DNA from: an uncultured Clostridium sp.
GTDB lineage: Bacteria; Bacillota; Clostridia; TANB77; CAG-508
DNA: 33,557 bases
Assembly (NCBI GenBank): GCA_900555075.1
Contig: USJO01000013.1
Span: forward strand, 1-33,557
Direction: 5' to 3'
Position 1 is the stretch's first letter. Every line of letters starts with the position of its first letter. The translations under genes and the position numbers were made by a program. The notes under the pieces are model-generated. The model worked only from the letters and a program-made list of their open reading frames with translations. It was not told where the DNA came from and searched no databases. Below, piece after piece: positions 23,744-32,512 of this stretch.

Positions 23744-23772
23744 TTGACAAATGAGGGAAAAGTATGTATAAT
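23744..23772 (+). promoter_or_regulatory. Promoter of tRNA-Met
   Basis: TTGACA and TATAAT, the exact consensus, with a 17-base spacer, 12 bases before the tRNA. Confidence 0.9.
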
Positions 23773-23784
23773 TGAATAGTTCAT

Positions 23785-23861
23785 GGCGAGATAGCTCAGT
23801 TGGCTAGAGCATTCGGTTCATACCCGACAGGTCGGTGGTTCGAATCCACTTCTCGCTACCA
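23785..23861 (+). tRNA. tRNA-Met (anticodon CAU)
   Basis: Cloverleaf with acceptor GGCGAGA/TCTCGCT, D arm GCTC...GAGC, anticodon stem TTCGG/CCGAC-type around TTCATAC (CAT), T arm with TTCGAAT, and an encoded CCA. The paired first position points to an elongator rather than an initiator; a lysidine-type tRNA-Ile2 cannot be excluded by eye. Confidence 0.93.
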
Positions 23862-23866
23862 AAAAT

Positions 23867-23895
23867 AAAGCCTTAACTCGAAGATTTAAGGCTTT
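23867..23895 (+). terminator. Terminator of tRNA-Met
   Basis: AAAGCCTTAA and TTAAGGCTTT pair over 10 bp, followed by a T-rich tract. Confidence 0.9.
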
Positions 23896-23959
23896 TACTT
23901 TTTTATTCAAATAAGTCAGAATGTAAACCAGTATGAGTTTTTGTATGACTTTTCTATTT

Positions 23960-24316
23960 TGGTGGAGATGGAGGGAGTTGAACCCTCGTCCAGCATTCTA
24001 TCTATATAAACTTCTACGAGTGTAGTTTATTATTATATTTTCCCTTGAATGTTCGCAAATAAACACGCTTTATTCTCGGTAAGCCTTAATCTACCCATTG
24101 TTCTCAAGGCAAAGAACAACTTTGTTTCCTACTTTAGTCGACGCTTTATCTATGACAGTAGGCTTCATAGTAAAACGACGTTGCCATACTTAGGCAGCGT
24201 ATGCTAATTCATTATCAGCGTTTATTTTTATTTCGCTTTTTTTAAGTGGCCAAAGCGACCATCCACTACTCGCTGTTTATATTTCAAAAATACCGTCGAA
24301 ACCAAAATACATCCCC
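23960..24316 (-). ncRNA. ssrA: tmRNA (SsrA)
   Basis: The 5' end GGGGATG pairs with CATCTCC before an encoded CCA, and the tRNA-like 5' part reads TTTTGGTTTCGACGG, a strong tmRNA hallmark; the 3' part has GGGTTCAACTCCC. The tag frame lies at 24190-24237 and can be read SEIKINADNELAYAA then stop, the ELAYAA ending being a normal protease-recognition end. The resume codon is probably AGC or GAA, which I cannot fix. Length is 357 bases. It rescues stalled ribosomes together with SmpB. Confidence 0.96.
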
Positions 24317-24328
24317 ATATACTTATAT

Positions 24329-24358
24329 ATTATACTACTTTGTATCTCAGTATGTCAA
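24329..24358 (-). promoter_or_regulatory. Promoter of tmRNA
   Basis: TTGACA and TATAAT with an 18-base spacer on the minus strand, ending about 12 bases before the tmRNA 5' end. Confidence 0.85.
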
Positions 24359-24382
24359 CTATAAGTTATCAGATTGACAAAA

Positions 24383-24404
24383 AAAACGGTTGTTATACCG
24401 TTTT
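24383..24404 (-). terminator. Terminator of the 103-aa gene
   Basis: AAAACGGT and ACCGTTTT pair with a 6-base loop; seven or more T follow on the minus strand. Confidence 0.88.
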
Positions 24405-24425
24405 CTTTGACTTCTTCTTATTATC

Positions 24426-24737
24426 TTACTTCTTTTTTCCAAATGTTATTTCTTGGAATAAGAAGTTTTTGAAACTTTGCCAAGTTATTTCTTGATATAA
24501 GAAATCATTTATTTCATTTTCAATTTTTTGCTGATATGGTGTTAATTCAACTTTAACCTCATATGTTAATACACCTTTTAGTTTAGACCAGAATGATGGT
24601 TTTGCTGGTAAATTTTTTCCAGTTCCGCATACCTTAAAAGCAGAGTTTTCTGCTTCAGCTCCAGCACATTTTACTACTTCCTCATTTTCTGTTTCACCAT
24701 TTTCTTCAATTGGAATGAACTTAGATACTTCACTCAT
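24426..24737 (-). CDS. Hypothetical protein, 103 aa, with a repeated FLxQEITxxxFK segment
   Basis: No family with known function. The N-terminal half is acidic and unstructured-looking (FIPIEENGETENEEVVKCAG) with two Cys (KCAGA and KVCGTG). The second half reads WSKLKGVLTYEVKVELTPYQ and then two near repeats, FLYQEITWQ and FLFQEITFG, separated by SFKN. This half looks amphipathic and folded. It has its own TTGATT-17-TATAAA promoter (24827-24855), a long structured leader and a strong terminator, so it is a monocistronic, probably well-expressed gene. Ribosome site GGGAGG. Confidence 0.7.
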   Translation of the reverse strand: MSEVSKFIPIEENGETENEEVVKCAGAEAENSAFKVCGTGKNLPAKPSFWSKLKGVLTYEVKVELTPYQQKIENEINDFLYQEITWQSFKNFLFQEITFGKKK

Positions 24738-24826
24738 TATATTTTCCTCCCTTTTAAAGTATTTATAGAGATTTTTCTTTAGTAATTCAATTTAATTCAA
24801 TAAATCTCTTAATTATCTTCATATAT

Positions 24827-24855
24827 TTTATACTACATTTTTTTACATTAATCAA
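24827..24855 (-). promoter_or_regulatory. Promoter of the 103-aa gene
   Basis: TTGATT and TATAAA with a 17-base spacer on the minus strand, about 90 bases before the start codon. Confidence 0.6.
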
Positions 24856-24919
24856 TAGTTTTGGCTAAGAAAATTTTAACATTTTCGTTACAAAATTATT
24901 ACAAATTTGTTACATATTT

Positions 24920-26206
24920 TTAGCTTTGTTTAATATTTCCTATTAATTCCATATCTTCACGTTTTATTATTTTTACGTTTTCTATTGAGTTTTCAATGTT
25001 TTCTGCTTTTACTTTTACTGTAATGTAATTTGTTGTATGTCCTTCTGTATAATCTCCTTCAGTTTTAGTTTCGAAAAGCACTTCTAAGTTTTGATTTATG
25101 TATTGATTTAAGAATTCTATTTCATTTTTATTTGATAGTTCTATTAACTTATTGCTTCTTTTTTCCTTTATTTCTGGGCTTATTTGCTCCTTCATCTTTG
25201 CAGCAACTGTTCCTTTTCTTTGAGAATATTTGAATATATGCATTTTACTAAATTTTATATTCTTTAGAAACTTGTATGTTTTCTCAAATTCTTCTTCTGT
25301 TTCTCCAGGAAATCCTACTATTATATCTGTTGTTAATGCTACGTTGGGGAACTTATTTCTTAATAATTTTACTCCTTTTTCAAATTCTTCTATTGTATAT
25401 TTTCGGTTCATTCTCTTTAAAGTTTCATCACATCCACTTTGAAGAGATAAATGAAAATGGTCACATATTTTTTCTACATTTCCTAATCTTTCTACGAATT
25501 CTTCTGTTATTAAATTTGGTTCTAGTGATCCTAAACGGATTCTTTTTAAACCATCTATTTTATTTATTTGTTCTAGTAAGTCTATTAGCTTTGTTCCATC
25601 TTCAAAATCTTTACCATATGATGCAACATGTATTCCTGTTATTACAACCTCTTTTGTTCCTTTTTTTACTATGTTTTTTATTTCATTAATTACACTTTCT
25701 GGCTTTCTACTTCTTACTCTTCCTTTTGCATAAGGAATTATACAGTATGAGCAAAAATTATTACAACCATCCTGAACCTTTATAACTGCCCTTGTTTTCT
25801 CTGTATATGTAACTGTTCCAAAATCTTGAAATTCTTTTTCCTCCTCTATTTTCCCTACCTCTTGTTTTTTTTCATTTGAATAATTTTCAACTATATCTAC
25901 AATTTTGTTTTTTTCTGAATTACCAACTATTATATCCAACTCATCCATTTTCTCTAGTTCTGCTTTACTTATTTGAGCATAGCAACCTGTTGCTACAATA
26001 GTAGCATTTTCATTACGAGTTTTTGCTTGTCTAATGATTTGTCTGGATTTCTTATCTGCCATGCTTGTAACTGTACATGTGTTTATAATGTAAATATCAG
26101 CTTTTGTATCAAATTCAACCTTTTTATAACCTTTTTCAATAAATTTTTGTGCTATTGCATTTGTTTCGTATTGATTAACTTTGCAACCGCAATGTAAATA
26201 GAGCAA
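24920..26206 (-). CDS. mtaB: tRNA t6A37 methylthiotransferase MtaB, 5' end disturbed
   Basis: MtaB adds methylthio to t6A37 of ANN-decoding tRNAs using two [4Fe-4S] clusters. The UPF0004 domain has CGCKVNQYETNA, INTCTV and ATGCYAQ cysteines. The radical-SAM motif is CNNFCSYC followed by IIPYAKGRVRSR, typical of MtaB, and a TRAM-like C-terminus follows. The expected first strand (VALFTLGCKVN) lies in another frame, from ATG 26238-26240, because a single extra C (plus-strand G at 26189) turns TTGGGTTGC into TTGCGGTTGC. Translation could instead begin at TTG 26204-26206 (MLYLHCGCKVN), keeping the first cluster Cys. So the gene may still be functional. Confidence 0.88.
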   Translation of the reverse strand: MLYLHCGCKVNQYETNAIAQKFIEKGYKKVEFDTKADIYIINTCTVTSMADKKSRQIIRQAKTRNENATIVATGCYAQISKAELEKMDELDIIVGNSEKNKIVDIVENYSNEKKQEVGKIEEEKEFQDFGTVTYTEKTRAVIKVQDGCNNFCSYCIIPYAKGRVRSRKPESVINEIKNIVKKGTKEVVITGIHVASYGKDFEDGTKLIDLLEQINKIDGLKRIRLGSLEPNLITEEFVERLGNVEKICDHFHLSLQSGCDETLKRMNRKYTIEEFEKGVKLLRNKFPNVALTTDIIVGFPGETEEEFEKTYKFLKNIKFSKMHIFKYSQRKGTVAAKMKEQISPEIKEKRSNKLIELSNKNEIEFLNQYINQNLEVLFETKTEGDYTEGHTTNYITVKVKAENIENSIENVKIIKREDMELIGNIKQS

Positions 26207-26353
26207 CGGTCTTTTTCCTTTTATTTTCTTTGTTTTCCATACTATTACTACCTTTCAGCGATTTTTGTTTTTTTAATTTTTCCCATTTTTATTTTTCATA
26301 CTGATTGAACTAACTTCCAACCGCAATGTATAAAATGCTACTGTTTTTTGCAT
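26175..26353 (-). repeat. Tandem degenerate copies of the mtaB 5' end
   Basis: Two short frames start with the MtaB N-terminus. Copy 1 (26273-26353, strong AAGGAGG) reads MQKTVAFYTLRLEVSSISMK; copy 2 (26175-26240) reads KKTVALFTLRLQS and then stops. Both contain ACATTGCGGTTG, so both have the same one-base insertion after TL. They look like remnants of a duplicated or recombined gene start. Confidence 0.65.
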
Positions 26354-26388
26354 AAGTTCCTCCTTTTATTGTTAATTTTGTTATTTTT

Positions 26389-26413
26389 AGGGCGGACTCA
26401 CGAGGTCCGCCCC
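26389..26413. repeat. GC-rich 8-bp palindromic element downstream of ftsK
   Basis: GGGCGGAC and GTCCGCCC pair around TCACGAG in an otherwise very AT-rich intergenic region just after the ftsK stop codon. Flanking AGGGG/CCCCT extends it. Similar GTAGGGGCGGAC...GTCCGCCC elements are scattered through many Clostridia genomes, so it may be a small mobile palindrome; it lacks a proper T run on the minus strand. Confidence 0.55.
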
Positions 26414-26422
26414 TACATTTAA

Positions 26423-28711
26423 TTATTCATTATTTGTTGAAGTTGTTGCTTCATTTATTGTGGCTAATTTCTGTCCTACTTCTTTTACTTCTTCTAGTGT
26501 TGGTTTTGACATTTTTAGCTCTTGCCATCTATCTTCTGTTATTAGTGTTTTTCTTGGTTTGCTTCCTTCATAACCTGAAATTATTCCTCTTGCCTCCATT
26601 TGGTCTATTATTCTTCCTGCTCTGGTATATCCTATCTTAAATCTTCTTTGCAATCCTGATGCTGATATTTGTCCCATATTCACTGCCATATCTATTGCAT
26701 CCATTAGGAATTCGTCTGTGTCATCTTCATCATCTTTGTCTAATTCTTGGTCTGAATTATTTGCTTTTTCTATTTTTTCTAATATGTCATTACTGTATAC
26801 TGGTCCACCATTGTTTTTCAAAAAAGTTACTATTTTTTCTACTTCACCATCTGATATAAAAGCTCCTTGTACCCTTTGTGGCTTTATTGTTCCAGATGGA
26901 TAGAATAGCATATCTCCTTTTCCTAGTAATTTTTCTGCTCCAATTGAATCTATTATTGTTCTTGAGTCTACTCCCGATGTTACTGCGAATGCAATTCTAC
27001 TTGCTATATTTGCTTTAATTACACCTGTAATTACGTCTACAGATGGTCTTTGTGTTGCTATTACTAAGTGCATTCCTGCCGCTCTTGCCATTTGTGCTAG
27101 TCTACAAATAGCATCTTCAACGTCTTTTGCTGCAACCATCATTAAATCTGCAAGTTCATCTATTATTATTACTATTTGTGGTAGTTTTTCTTCTATTCCT
27201 TCTTCTTCCAATGCCTCGTTATATCCAGATATATCTCTTACATTTTTTTCTGCAAATAAGTGGTATCTATTTACCATCTCTTGTACGGCCCATTGAAGAG
27301 CTCCGGCTGCTTTTTTAGGATCCGTAACAACTGGTATTAGTAAGTGTGGTATACCATTGTATACTGATAGTTCAACAACTTTAGGATCTACCATTACAAG
27401 TTTCACTTCACTTGGTTTTGCTTTGTATATAATACTTGTAATTAATGTATTTATACATACGCTTTTACCTGAACCTGTACTTCCTGCTATAAGAACATGT
27501 GGCATTTTTGCAATATCTGCTACTATTATTTCCCCTGCTGCATCTTTACCAACAGCAAAAGCTAATTTTGATTTTGCTTCTTGAAATTTTTTGTCTGCTA
27601 TTATTTCTCTTAGTGCTACCATATTTTTTTCTTTGTTTGGTATCTCTATTCCTACTGCTTGTTTCCCTGGTATTGGTGCTTCAATTCTTATGCTTTCTGC
27701 TGCTAGGTTTAGGGCTATATCATCTGCTAAATTTGCAATTTTACTTACTCTTACTCCTTCTGCTGGTTTTAACTCATAACGTGTAATTGTAGGTCCTACT
27801 GATACATTTTCAACTTTTGCAGATACTCCAAAGCTATGTAATGTTCTTTGTAGCTTACTTGCTGTATCTGTTATAGTCTTTTTGCTGTTTTTTGCAGTTG
27901 CTTTTTCTTCTTTTAAAAACTCTATTGGTGGGAATTCATAGTTTTGGTCTTCTACTGTTAATGTATGTTCTAGCGTTAAAACTTCTTTTGATTTATCTTC
28001 TTTAACTTCTTCTTGTTTTTTAAATAGACCATTTTCATTTCCCATTTTTATACTTATTTGATTGTCTAATACTTCTGCTTCTTGTCTTTCTAATTCTTTT
28101 AGTTCTTTTTTATTTTTTTGTTTTTCTTTAAATTTTTCTATGTTTTCCTTAAATCCTGATATATGTGGTTCTGAAACTTCTTCTTCATTGTTTACTTCTA
28201 TTGCTTTCATTTTGGACTTGTCTTTTATTTCTTTCTTTTCTATATTTCTTTCTCTTCGTTCTTCTACTATTTCTTTGACTTTTTCAGCTGGTTTAATTCC
28301 ATACATAAATACAGAGAGAATTGCAATTATTCCTATTGAAATAATAACTGCACTAACTTTTCCTACTAGCTTTACGATATAATCTGTTATTTTTGTTCCT
28401 AGGATCCCTGTGTTTCCACCTAATATTGTTATTATAACTGATATTGATACTACAAATATTAAATACTGTAATACTTTAGTAGTTATTGTCCTTCTATCTT
28501 GTTCGCATGCTAAGTCAATAGCAGCTGCAAATATTGCTATTGGTAATAAGTAGCTCGTCCAACCAATTACATATTCTAATTGTGGTATTATATTTTGTCC
28601 TATATAACCTGGTTTTCCATATACTAAAATTCCTAATACTATGCTTATTATAAATAGCACGACAACTTGTATATCTAAACTTCTTTGTATTTTTTTCTTT
28701 TTTCTTCCCAT
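26423..28711 (-). CDS. ftsK: DNA translocase FtsK/SpoIIIE
   Basis: A membrane-anchored hexameric motor that pumps chromosomal DNA through the division or sporulation septum. Four membrane helices lie within about the first 150 residues, then a Lys/Glu-rich linker (to about 270), the motor with Walker A AGSTGSGKSVC and Walker B VIIIDELADLMM plus ATQRPSVDVITG, and a C-terminal winged-helix gamma domain (QISASGLQRRFKIGYTRAGR) that reads orientation sequences. The start is ATG 28709-28711 with GAGGAG; an upstream frame to 28765 lacks support. FtsK and SpoIIIE are not separable by eye; 762 residues suits SpoIIIE. Confidence 0.95.
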   Translation of the reverse strand: MGRKKKKIQRSLDIQVVVLFIISIVLGILVYGKPGYIGQNIIPQLEYVIGWTSYLLPIAIFAAAIDLACEQDRRTITTKVLQYLIFVVSISVIITILGGNTGILGTKITDYIVKLVGKVSAVIISIGIIAILSVFMYGIKPAEKVKEIVEERRERNIEKKEIKDKSKMKAIEVNNEEEVSEPHISGFKENIEKFKEKQKNKKELKELERQEAEVLDNQISIKMGNENGLFKKQEEVKEDKSKEVLTLEHTLTVEDQNYEFPPIEFLKEEKATAKNSKKTITDTASKLQRTLHSFGVSAKVENVSVGPTITRYELKPAEGVRVSKIANLADDIALNLAAESIRIEAPIPGKQAVGIEIPNKEKNMVALREIIADKKFQEAKSKLAFAVGKDAAGEIIVADIAKMPHVLIAGSTGSGKSVCINTLITSIIYKAKPSEVKLVMVDPKVVELSVYNGIPHLLIPVVTDPKKAAGALQWAVQEMVNRYHLFAEKNVRDISGYNEALEEEGIEEKLPQIVIIIDELADLMMVAAKDVEDAICRLAQMARAAGMHLVIATQRPSVDVITGVIKANIASRIAFAVTSGVDSRTIIDSIGAEKLLGKGDMLFYPSGTIKPQRVQGAFISDGEVEKIVTFLKNNGGPVYSNDILEKIEKANNSDQELDKDDEDDTDEFLMDAIDMAVNMGQISASGLQRRFKIGYTRAGRIIDQMEARGIISGYEGSKPRKTLITEDRWQELKMSKPTLEEVKEVGQKLATINEATTSTNNE

Positions 28712-28769
28712 ATCTAGTACTCCTCTACTCAAGAAAAAGTCAGAACAATACTTCTGACTTTTCAATTGT

Positions 28770-29228
28770 TTATTTTAACTCATTTCTATTTTGCTCGATT
28801 GTTCTTAATGCGTCATTAATAGAACCATTTATATTATGTATTGCTGTTTCTAAGTTTTCTAATATTCCATCTGCATAGTCTTTTGTTCCTTTTGTAATCT
28901 CTCTAGACATTTCGTTTGCAGTTTCTATTATCTCAGCTTTTTGTTCATATGCTTTTCTTGTGATTTCATGTTCATCTATCATTGCTATTATTCTATTTTC
29001 TGCTTCTCTAACTATTCCATCAGCTTCTTTTTGTGCTTCATCTAATATTCTTGCTCTTTCTTCTTTTATCCATTTAGCCTGTTTTAATTCGTCTGGAAGT
29101 TTTAATCTTATATCCTTTATTATTTCTAAAACCTCTTCTTTATCTACTATGGTTTTTTCTGTAAATGGTACAGATTTACTTCTTTCTAATATATCCTCAA
29201 GTGTTTCTAATAATGTGAAAATCTCCAT
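28770..29228 (-). CDS. Conserved coiled-coil protein (F0F1 subunit-b-like), 152 aa
   Basis: From ATG 29226-29228 (AAAGGAG) the product starts MEIFTLLETLEDILERSKSV and contains a long coiled coil, ERARILDEAQKEADGIVREA then ENRIIAMIDEHEITRKAYEQ. This matches the clostridial proteins annotated as ATPase or subunit-b-like that sit beside rsmD, and resembles DivIVA-type helices. It overlaps nothing and starts 4 bases after the rsmD stop, so they form an operon. No catalytic motif; function unknown. Confidence 0.75.
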   Translation of the reverse strand: MEIFTLLETLEDILERSKSVPFTEKTIVDKEEVLEIIKDIRLKLPDELKQAKWIKEERARILDEAQKEADGIVREAENRIIAMIDEHEITRKAYEQKAEIIETANEMSREITKGTKDYADGILENLETAIHNINGSINDALRTIEQNRNELK

Positions 29229-29232
29229 GTTT

Positions 29233-29787
29233 TTACTCCTTTCGAATAAATATGAGAATTGCTCGCCCATATTTTCTTTTATCAAAAATTTCAATTTTTT
29301 CTTTCTTTATCGTTTCTTCTTTTTTTGCATCGTCTGTTTCTACTATTATAATTCCATCTTTTGATAATAAGTTTAGGTTTATTATTTCTTTTATTGCAAT
29401 ATTTGCGAACTCTGTTTTATATGGAGGGTCTAAATATATTATATCAAATTGTATGTTGTTTTTTGCTAAATATTTCAATGCTTGCATATAATCTTTGTTT
29501 AATACTGTGGCTTTATTTGATGTTTTTGTGTTCTCAATATTGGTTTTAATCGCTTTAATTGCATCAATTGAATTATCACAAAATGTAACTGATTTTGCTC
29601 CTCTACTTATTGCTTCAATTCCAATTGCTCCGCTTCCTGCAAATAAATCTAGTACAGTTTTATCTGCAATGTCAAATTGTATGATATTAAATAGAGCCTC
29701 TTTTACTCTGTCTAGAGTTGGTCTAGTATTCATTCCTTCTAATGAGACTAGTTTTTTACCTCTAGCACTTCCACTAATTACCCTCAT
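29233..29787 (-). CDS. rsmD: 16S rRNA (guanine966-N2)-methyltransferase RsmD
   Basis: The enzyme methylates G966 of 16S rRNA. It shows MRVISGSARGKKL at the start, RPTLDRVKEALFNI, the S-adenosylmethionine loop LDLFAGSGAIGIEAISRGA and the catalytic IYLDPPYKTEFA. At 184 residues it is standard. ATG 29785-29787 has GAGGAAA; the frame runs four codons further upstream without a ribosome site. coaD, often next in Clostridia, is not here. Confidence 0.94.
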   Translation of the reverse strand: MRVISGSARGKKLVSLEGMNTRPTLDRVKEALFNIIQFDIADKTVLDLFAGSGAIGIEAISRGAKSVTFCDNSIDAIKAIKTNIENTKTSNKATVLNKDYMQALKYLAKNNIQFDIIYLDPPYKTEFANIAIKEIINLNLLSKDGIIIVETDDAKKEETIKKEKIEIFDKRKYGRAILIFIRKE

Positions 29788-30019
29788 ATATTTCCTCAAA
29801 TGTTTTGTCTACATATATTTTATTCGATTTTTTTTATATGTCAAGAGTATTAATTAAAATGTAACAATAATTTAATATTCTTGTAATAAATCTGTTTTAT
29901 TTCTGTTATATTATACATTATTTTGTAACAATTATCAATAGGTAGATTAAAGTTTTTTGATTTTAATTAACAAAGAGTATTTTTTAACTTTATTAAAAAT
30001 TACTCTTTGTATATTTCTC
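29788..30019. other. Intergenic region between rsmD and the beta-propeller gene
   Basis: Very AT-rich. It holds the ACAAAGAGTA/TACTCTTTGT inverted repeat (29970-30010), 10 bp and perfect with a 21-base loop, which may terminate the propeller transcript. It also holds the probable rsmD promoter nearer 29850-29900. No further coding signal. Confidence 0.5.
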
Positions 30020-31999
30020 TTATAAATCTATGGTTCCTTTTGTTCTCATTGTGTTCATATCTGTTGCTTTTATTAGACTTCTTGATAATGTGAACAGTGT
30101 GTCTTTTATATAGATTATTCTTTCTAATCTATTTTCTCCATAGTATTTATCATAGTAAGTTGCTGTATTTGAGATTTTTCCTTTTAGTTCAAAGCCTTTA
30201 TCTAAGCTTATTTTATATACTACTGCTCCTTGAAAATCTACATTATAATTATTTCCTGTTATGCTTATTGGAAATGCTAATATATTTTTTTCTTTTGAAA
30301 ATAGTAAAGCTTTATGGTTGTATAGTAATTCTGAATATGTTCCTTTTTCTCCTATTTTTTCAGTATACATTTCTTTTGGATTATTGGGATCTGTTACATC
30401 AAATAATGAAATTTTCATTCCATCTGTTGTGACTTGGTCTCCATATCCATAGTTTACTACTTTTGTGTCTTCTCCTATTCCTATTAAGTGGGTTTCATCA
30501 TAAGGATGTAGGTATTTACTATAACCAGGAATTTTTAGTTCTCCTAGTACTGTAGGTTTTGTTGGGTCTGATAAGTCTATTACAAAAAGTGGGTCTGTTT
30601 GTACAAATGTTACCATATATGCTCTATTTCCCATAAATCTCACAGAATAAATTTTTTCTCTTGGTGCTAAGTCTTCTACTTTACCAACTATTTCTAGGTT
30701 TTCATTTAATACATATAAATTGTTTGTATTATCTTCTTCCCTCCAAGATTTGCTGTCTGTTGTTGCTATTCTAAAGTATCCGTCTTTTTCGTCCATTGAG
30801 AATTGGTTTAATACTGAACCTGGTACAGTTCCTATTTTTATAAAAGTACATTTAGCATCTTGTAAATTAAATTTATATATTTCTGTATTTATTTCGTTTT
30901 TATTTGAGTTATCTTCATAATTATATTTTACCTTTGTTATATATAAGTTTGTGTTTGATGCATATATTTCGTTTCCAGCTCCTAAATAGCTTTCTATATT
31001 TGCTGGCTCATTATTTGTTATGTTAAATGCGGCAATATTTAAATAACTGGCATCTTCAAATTCTGGAATATAATATATACAATCAAATCCTATACATTTA
31101 GCCTCTTCGCTTACTGCTGTGTCTATATATTCTGGTTTGAAATAGTTTTCATCTAATTCGTTTACTTTGTATTCTTTGCATAAATATGCATAGATATATT
31201 TGTTTGCTAGTAAATATACATTGTCTCCTATCATCCTTGCAGATAGGTAATCCCCCTCTATTTCTATAGTTCTTTCTTCTACTGGCTTTGTTTTATCTTC
31301 TACATTGTATATTTTTGCTACTGTATATTGTTTATAACTTGGATAATATCTTTCCTCTTGAACAACGTTTTTTTCAACTTTGCGTCCTTCTGTCCCTATT
31401 ACTACTATTTTATTATCTTTTAGAAAAATTTCTTGTGGGTAAAATTCTCTATTTTCAAACTCTATTGTTGAAGCTGATACTAAGTTTTCATTATCACTAA
31501 CATCTGTAATTGTTAGTTTATTATTTGCTAAATAGTATATATATCTGCCATCTGTTTTGACTATATCTGCTTCGTCTACACCTTCTACTTGTACATTAGT
31601 TTTTGAATAATCCTCCAAAGATATCTCTTGTTCTACTGACTTAGAATTTGTTGCTGATTCTTCTAAATATTCTTTCATTTTATCTTCAACCAAATACTCA
31701 TTTGTATAATCTGTTCTTTCTTTTAACATACCATATAAATTTTGAAAGTTCTCTATTTTTGGCAATTGACCTGTTTCTTGATCTTTTGAATATTCTTGTT
31801 CGTTAATAGGTGCTATACTTCTATTGGGTAGTATAATTGCCATTACAATTGCACACATTAATACAAGGCTTGCTATAGGATACATTTTATTATATACTCT
31901 TTTTGTTTGAGTTGCTTTTACTTTATTTATTGTTTCTTCTTTTGTTTTTCCACTTACTCCAATTTCATTAACTGCATCTATATAATCTTTTTTACTCAT
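30020..31999 (-). CDS. Membrane-anchored beta-propeller protein coupled to an ECF sigma factor
   Basis: Residues 1-38 are a short cytosolic, Lys-rich part (SKKDYIDAVNEIGVSGKTKE), followed by one membrane helix at about 40-58 and a large outer domain. The outer domain belongs to the secreted C-terminal beta-propeller group (COG4880-like), with repeated strands such as VEGVDEADIVKTDGRYIYYL and NRAYMVTFVQTDPLFVIDLS. ATG 31997-31999 sits 15 bases after AAAGGAGG, which lies inside the last codons of the sigma-factor gene; the genes overlap as ATGAGTAA. This coupling and the inside-outside layout suggest it acts as, or with, an anti-sigma factor that senses an external signal; that role is inferred. 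Confidence 0.82.
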   Translation of the reverse strand: MSKKDYIDAVNEIGVSGKTKEETINKVKATQTKRVYNKMYPIASLVLMCAIVMAIILPNRSIAPINEQEYSKDQETGQLPKIENFQNLYGMLKERTDYTNEYLVEDKMKEYLEESATNSKSVEQEISLEDYSKTNVQVEGVDEADIVKTDGRYIYYLANNKLTITDVSDNENLVSASTIEFENREFYPQEIFLKDNKIVVIGTEGRKVEKNVVQEERYYPSYKQYTVAKIYNVEDKTKPVEERTIEIEGDYLSARMIGDNVYLLANKYIYAYLCKEYKVNELDENYFKPEYIDTAVSEEAKCIGFDCIYYIPEFEDASYLNIAAFNITNNEPANIESYLGAGNEIYASNTNLYITKVKYNYEDNSNKNEINTEIYKFNLQDAKCTFIKIGTVPGSVLNQFSMDEKDGYFRIATTDSKSWREEDNTNNLYVLNENLEIVGKVEDLAPREKIYSVRFMGNRAYMVTFVQTDPLFVIDLSDPTKPTVLGELKIPGYSKYLHPYDETHLIGIGEDTKVVNYGYGDQVTTDGMKISLFDVTDPNNPKEMYTEKIGEKGTYSELLYNHKALLFSKEKNILAFPISITGNNYNVDFQGAVVYKISLDKGFELKGKISNTATYYDKYYGENRLERIIYIKDTLFTLSRSLIKATDMNTMRTKGTIDL

Positions 32000-32477
32000 C
32001 TTCAATACCTCCTTTTATAAATTTTTCTAACTCTTTTCTTGCTCTTGAAAGTCTTGATTTTATTGTGTTTTCATTTACTTTTAATATTTTACCTATTTCT
32101 TTTATACTATAGTTTTCATAATAGTACAAATGCACTACTGTTCTATATTTTATAGGTAATTTAAAAACGGCATAATATATGTCATGCCTTTCAGGAGTTT
32201 CAAAGCTTAAATTTTCATCTAATTCGGCTCTGTGCTTTAAAAAGCTTGAGTTTAAAATTGTTTTTGTGCAATTTATTGTAACTCTAATAAGCCAGGCCTT
32301 TTTATGCTCTTCATTTTCAAATTCTGGCATCTTTCTGGCTAGTCTTAGAAATACTTCTTGATATATGTCTTCACTTGTTTCTATATTCCTTGTTCTTGCC
32401 ATCGCTAGCCTATACACCATATTTGAATATTTTTCAATTGTTTCTTCTAAAAACTTATTTCTGTTAATATATGCCAT
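31992..32477 (-). CDS. ECF-type RNA polymerase sigma factor
   Basis: A 161-residue sigma-70 family protein with region 2 (YSNMVYRLAMARTRNIETSE, then DIYQEVFLRLARKMP) and region 4 with a helix-turn-helix (YSIKEIGKILKVNENTIKSR, then LSRARKELEKF). It lacks other sigma regions, as ECF factors do. It starts at ATG behind AGGTGA and is coupled to the downstream beta-propeller protein. Target genes are unknown. Confidence 0.94.
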   Translation of the reverse strand: MAYINRNKFLEETIEKYSNMVYRLAMARTRNIETSEDIYQEVFLRLARKMPEFENEEHKKAWLIRVTINCTKTILNSSFLKHRAELDENLSFETPERHDIYYAVFKLPIKYRTVVHLYYYENYSIKEIGKILKVNENTIKSRLSRARKELEKFIKGGIEDE

Positions 32478-32512
32478 TTTTTATCACCTATATTTATAAT
32501 ACCATAAAAAAT

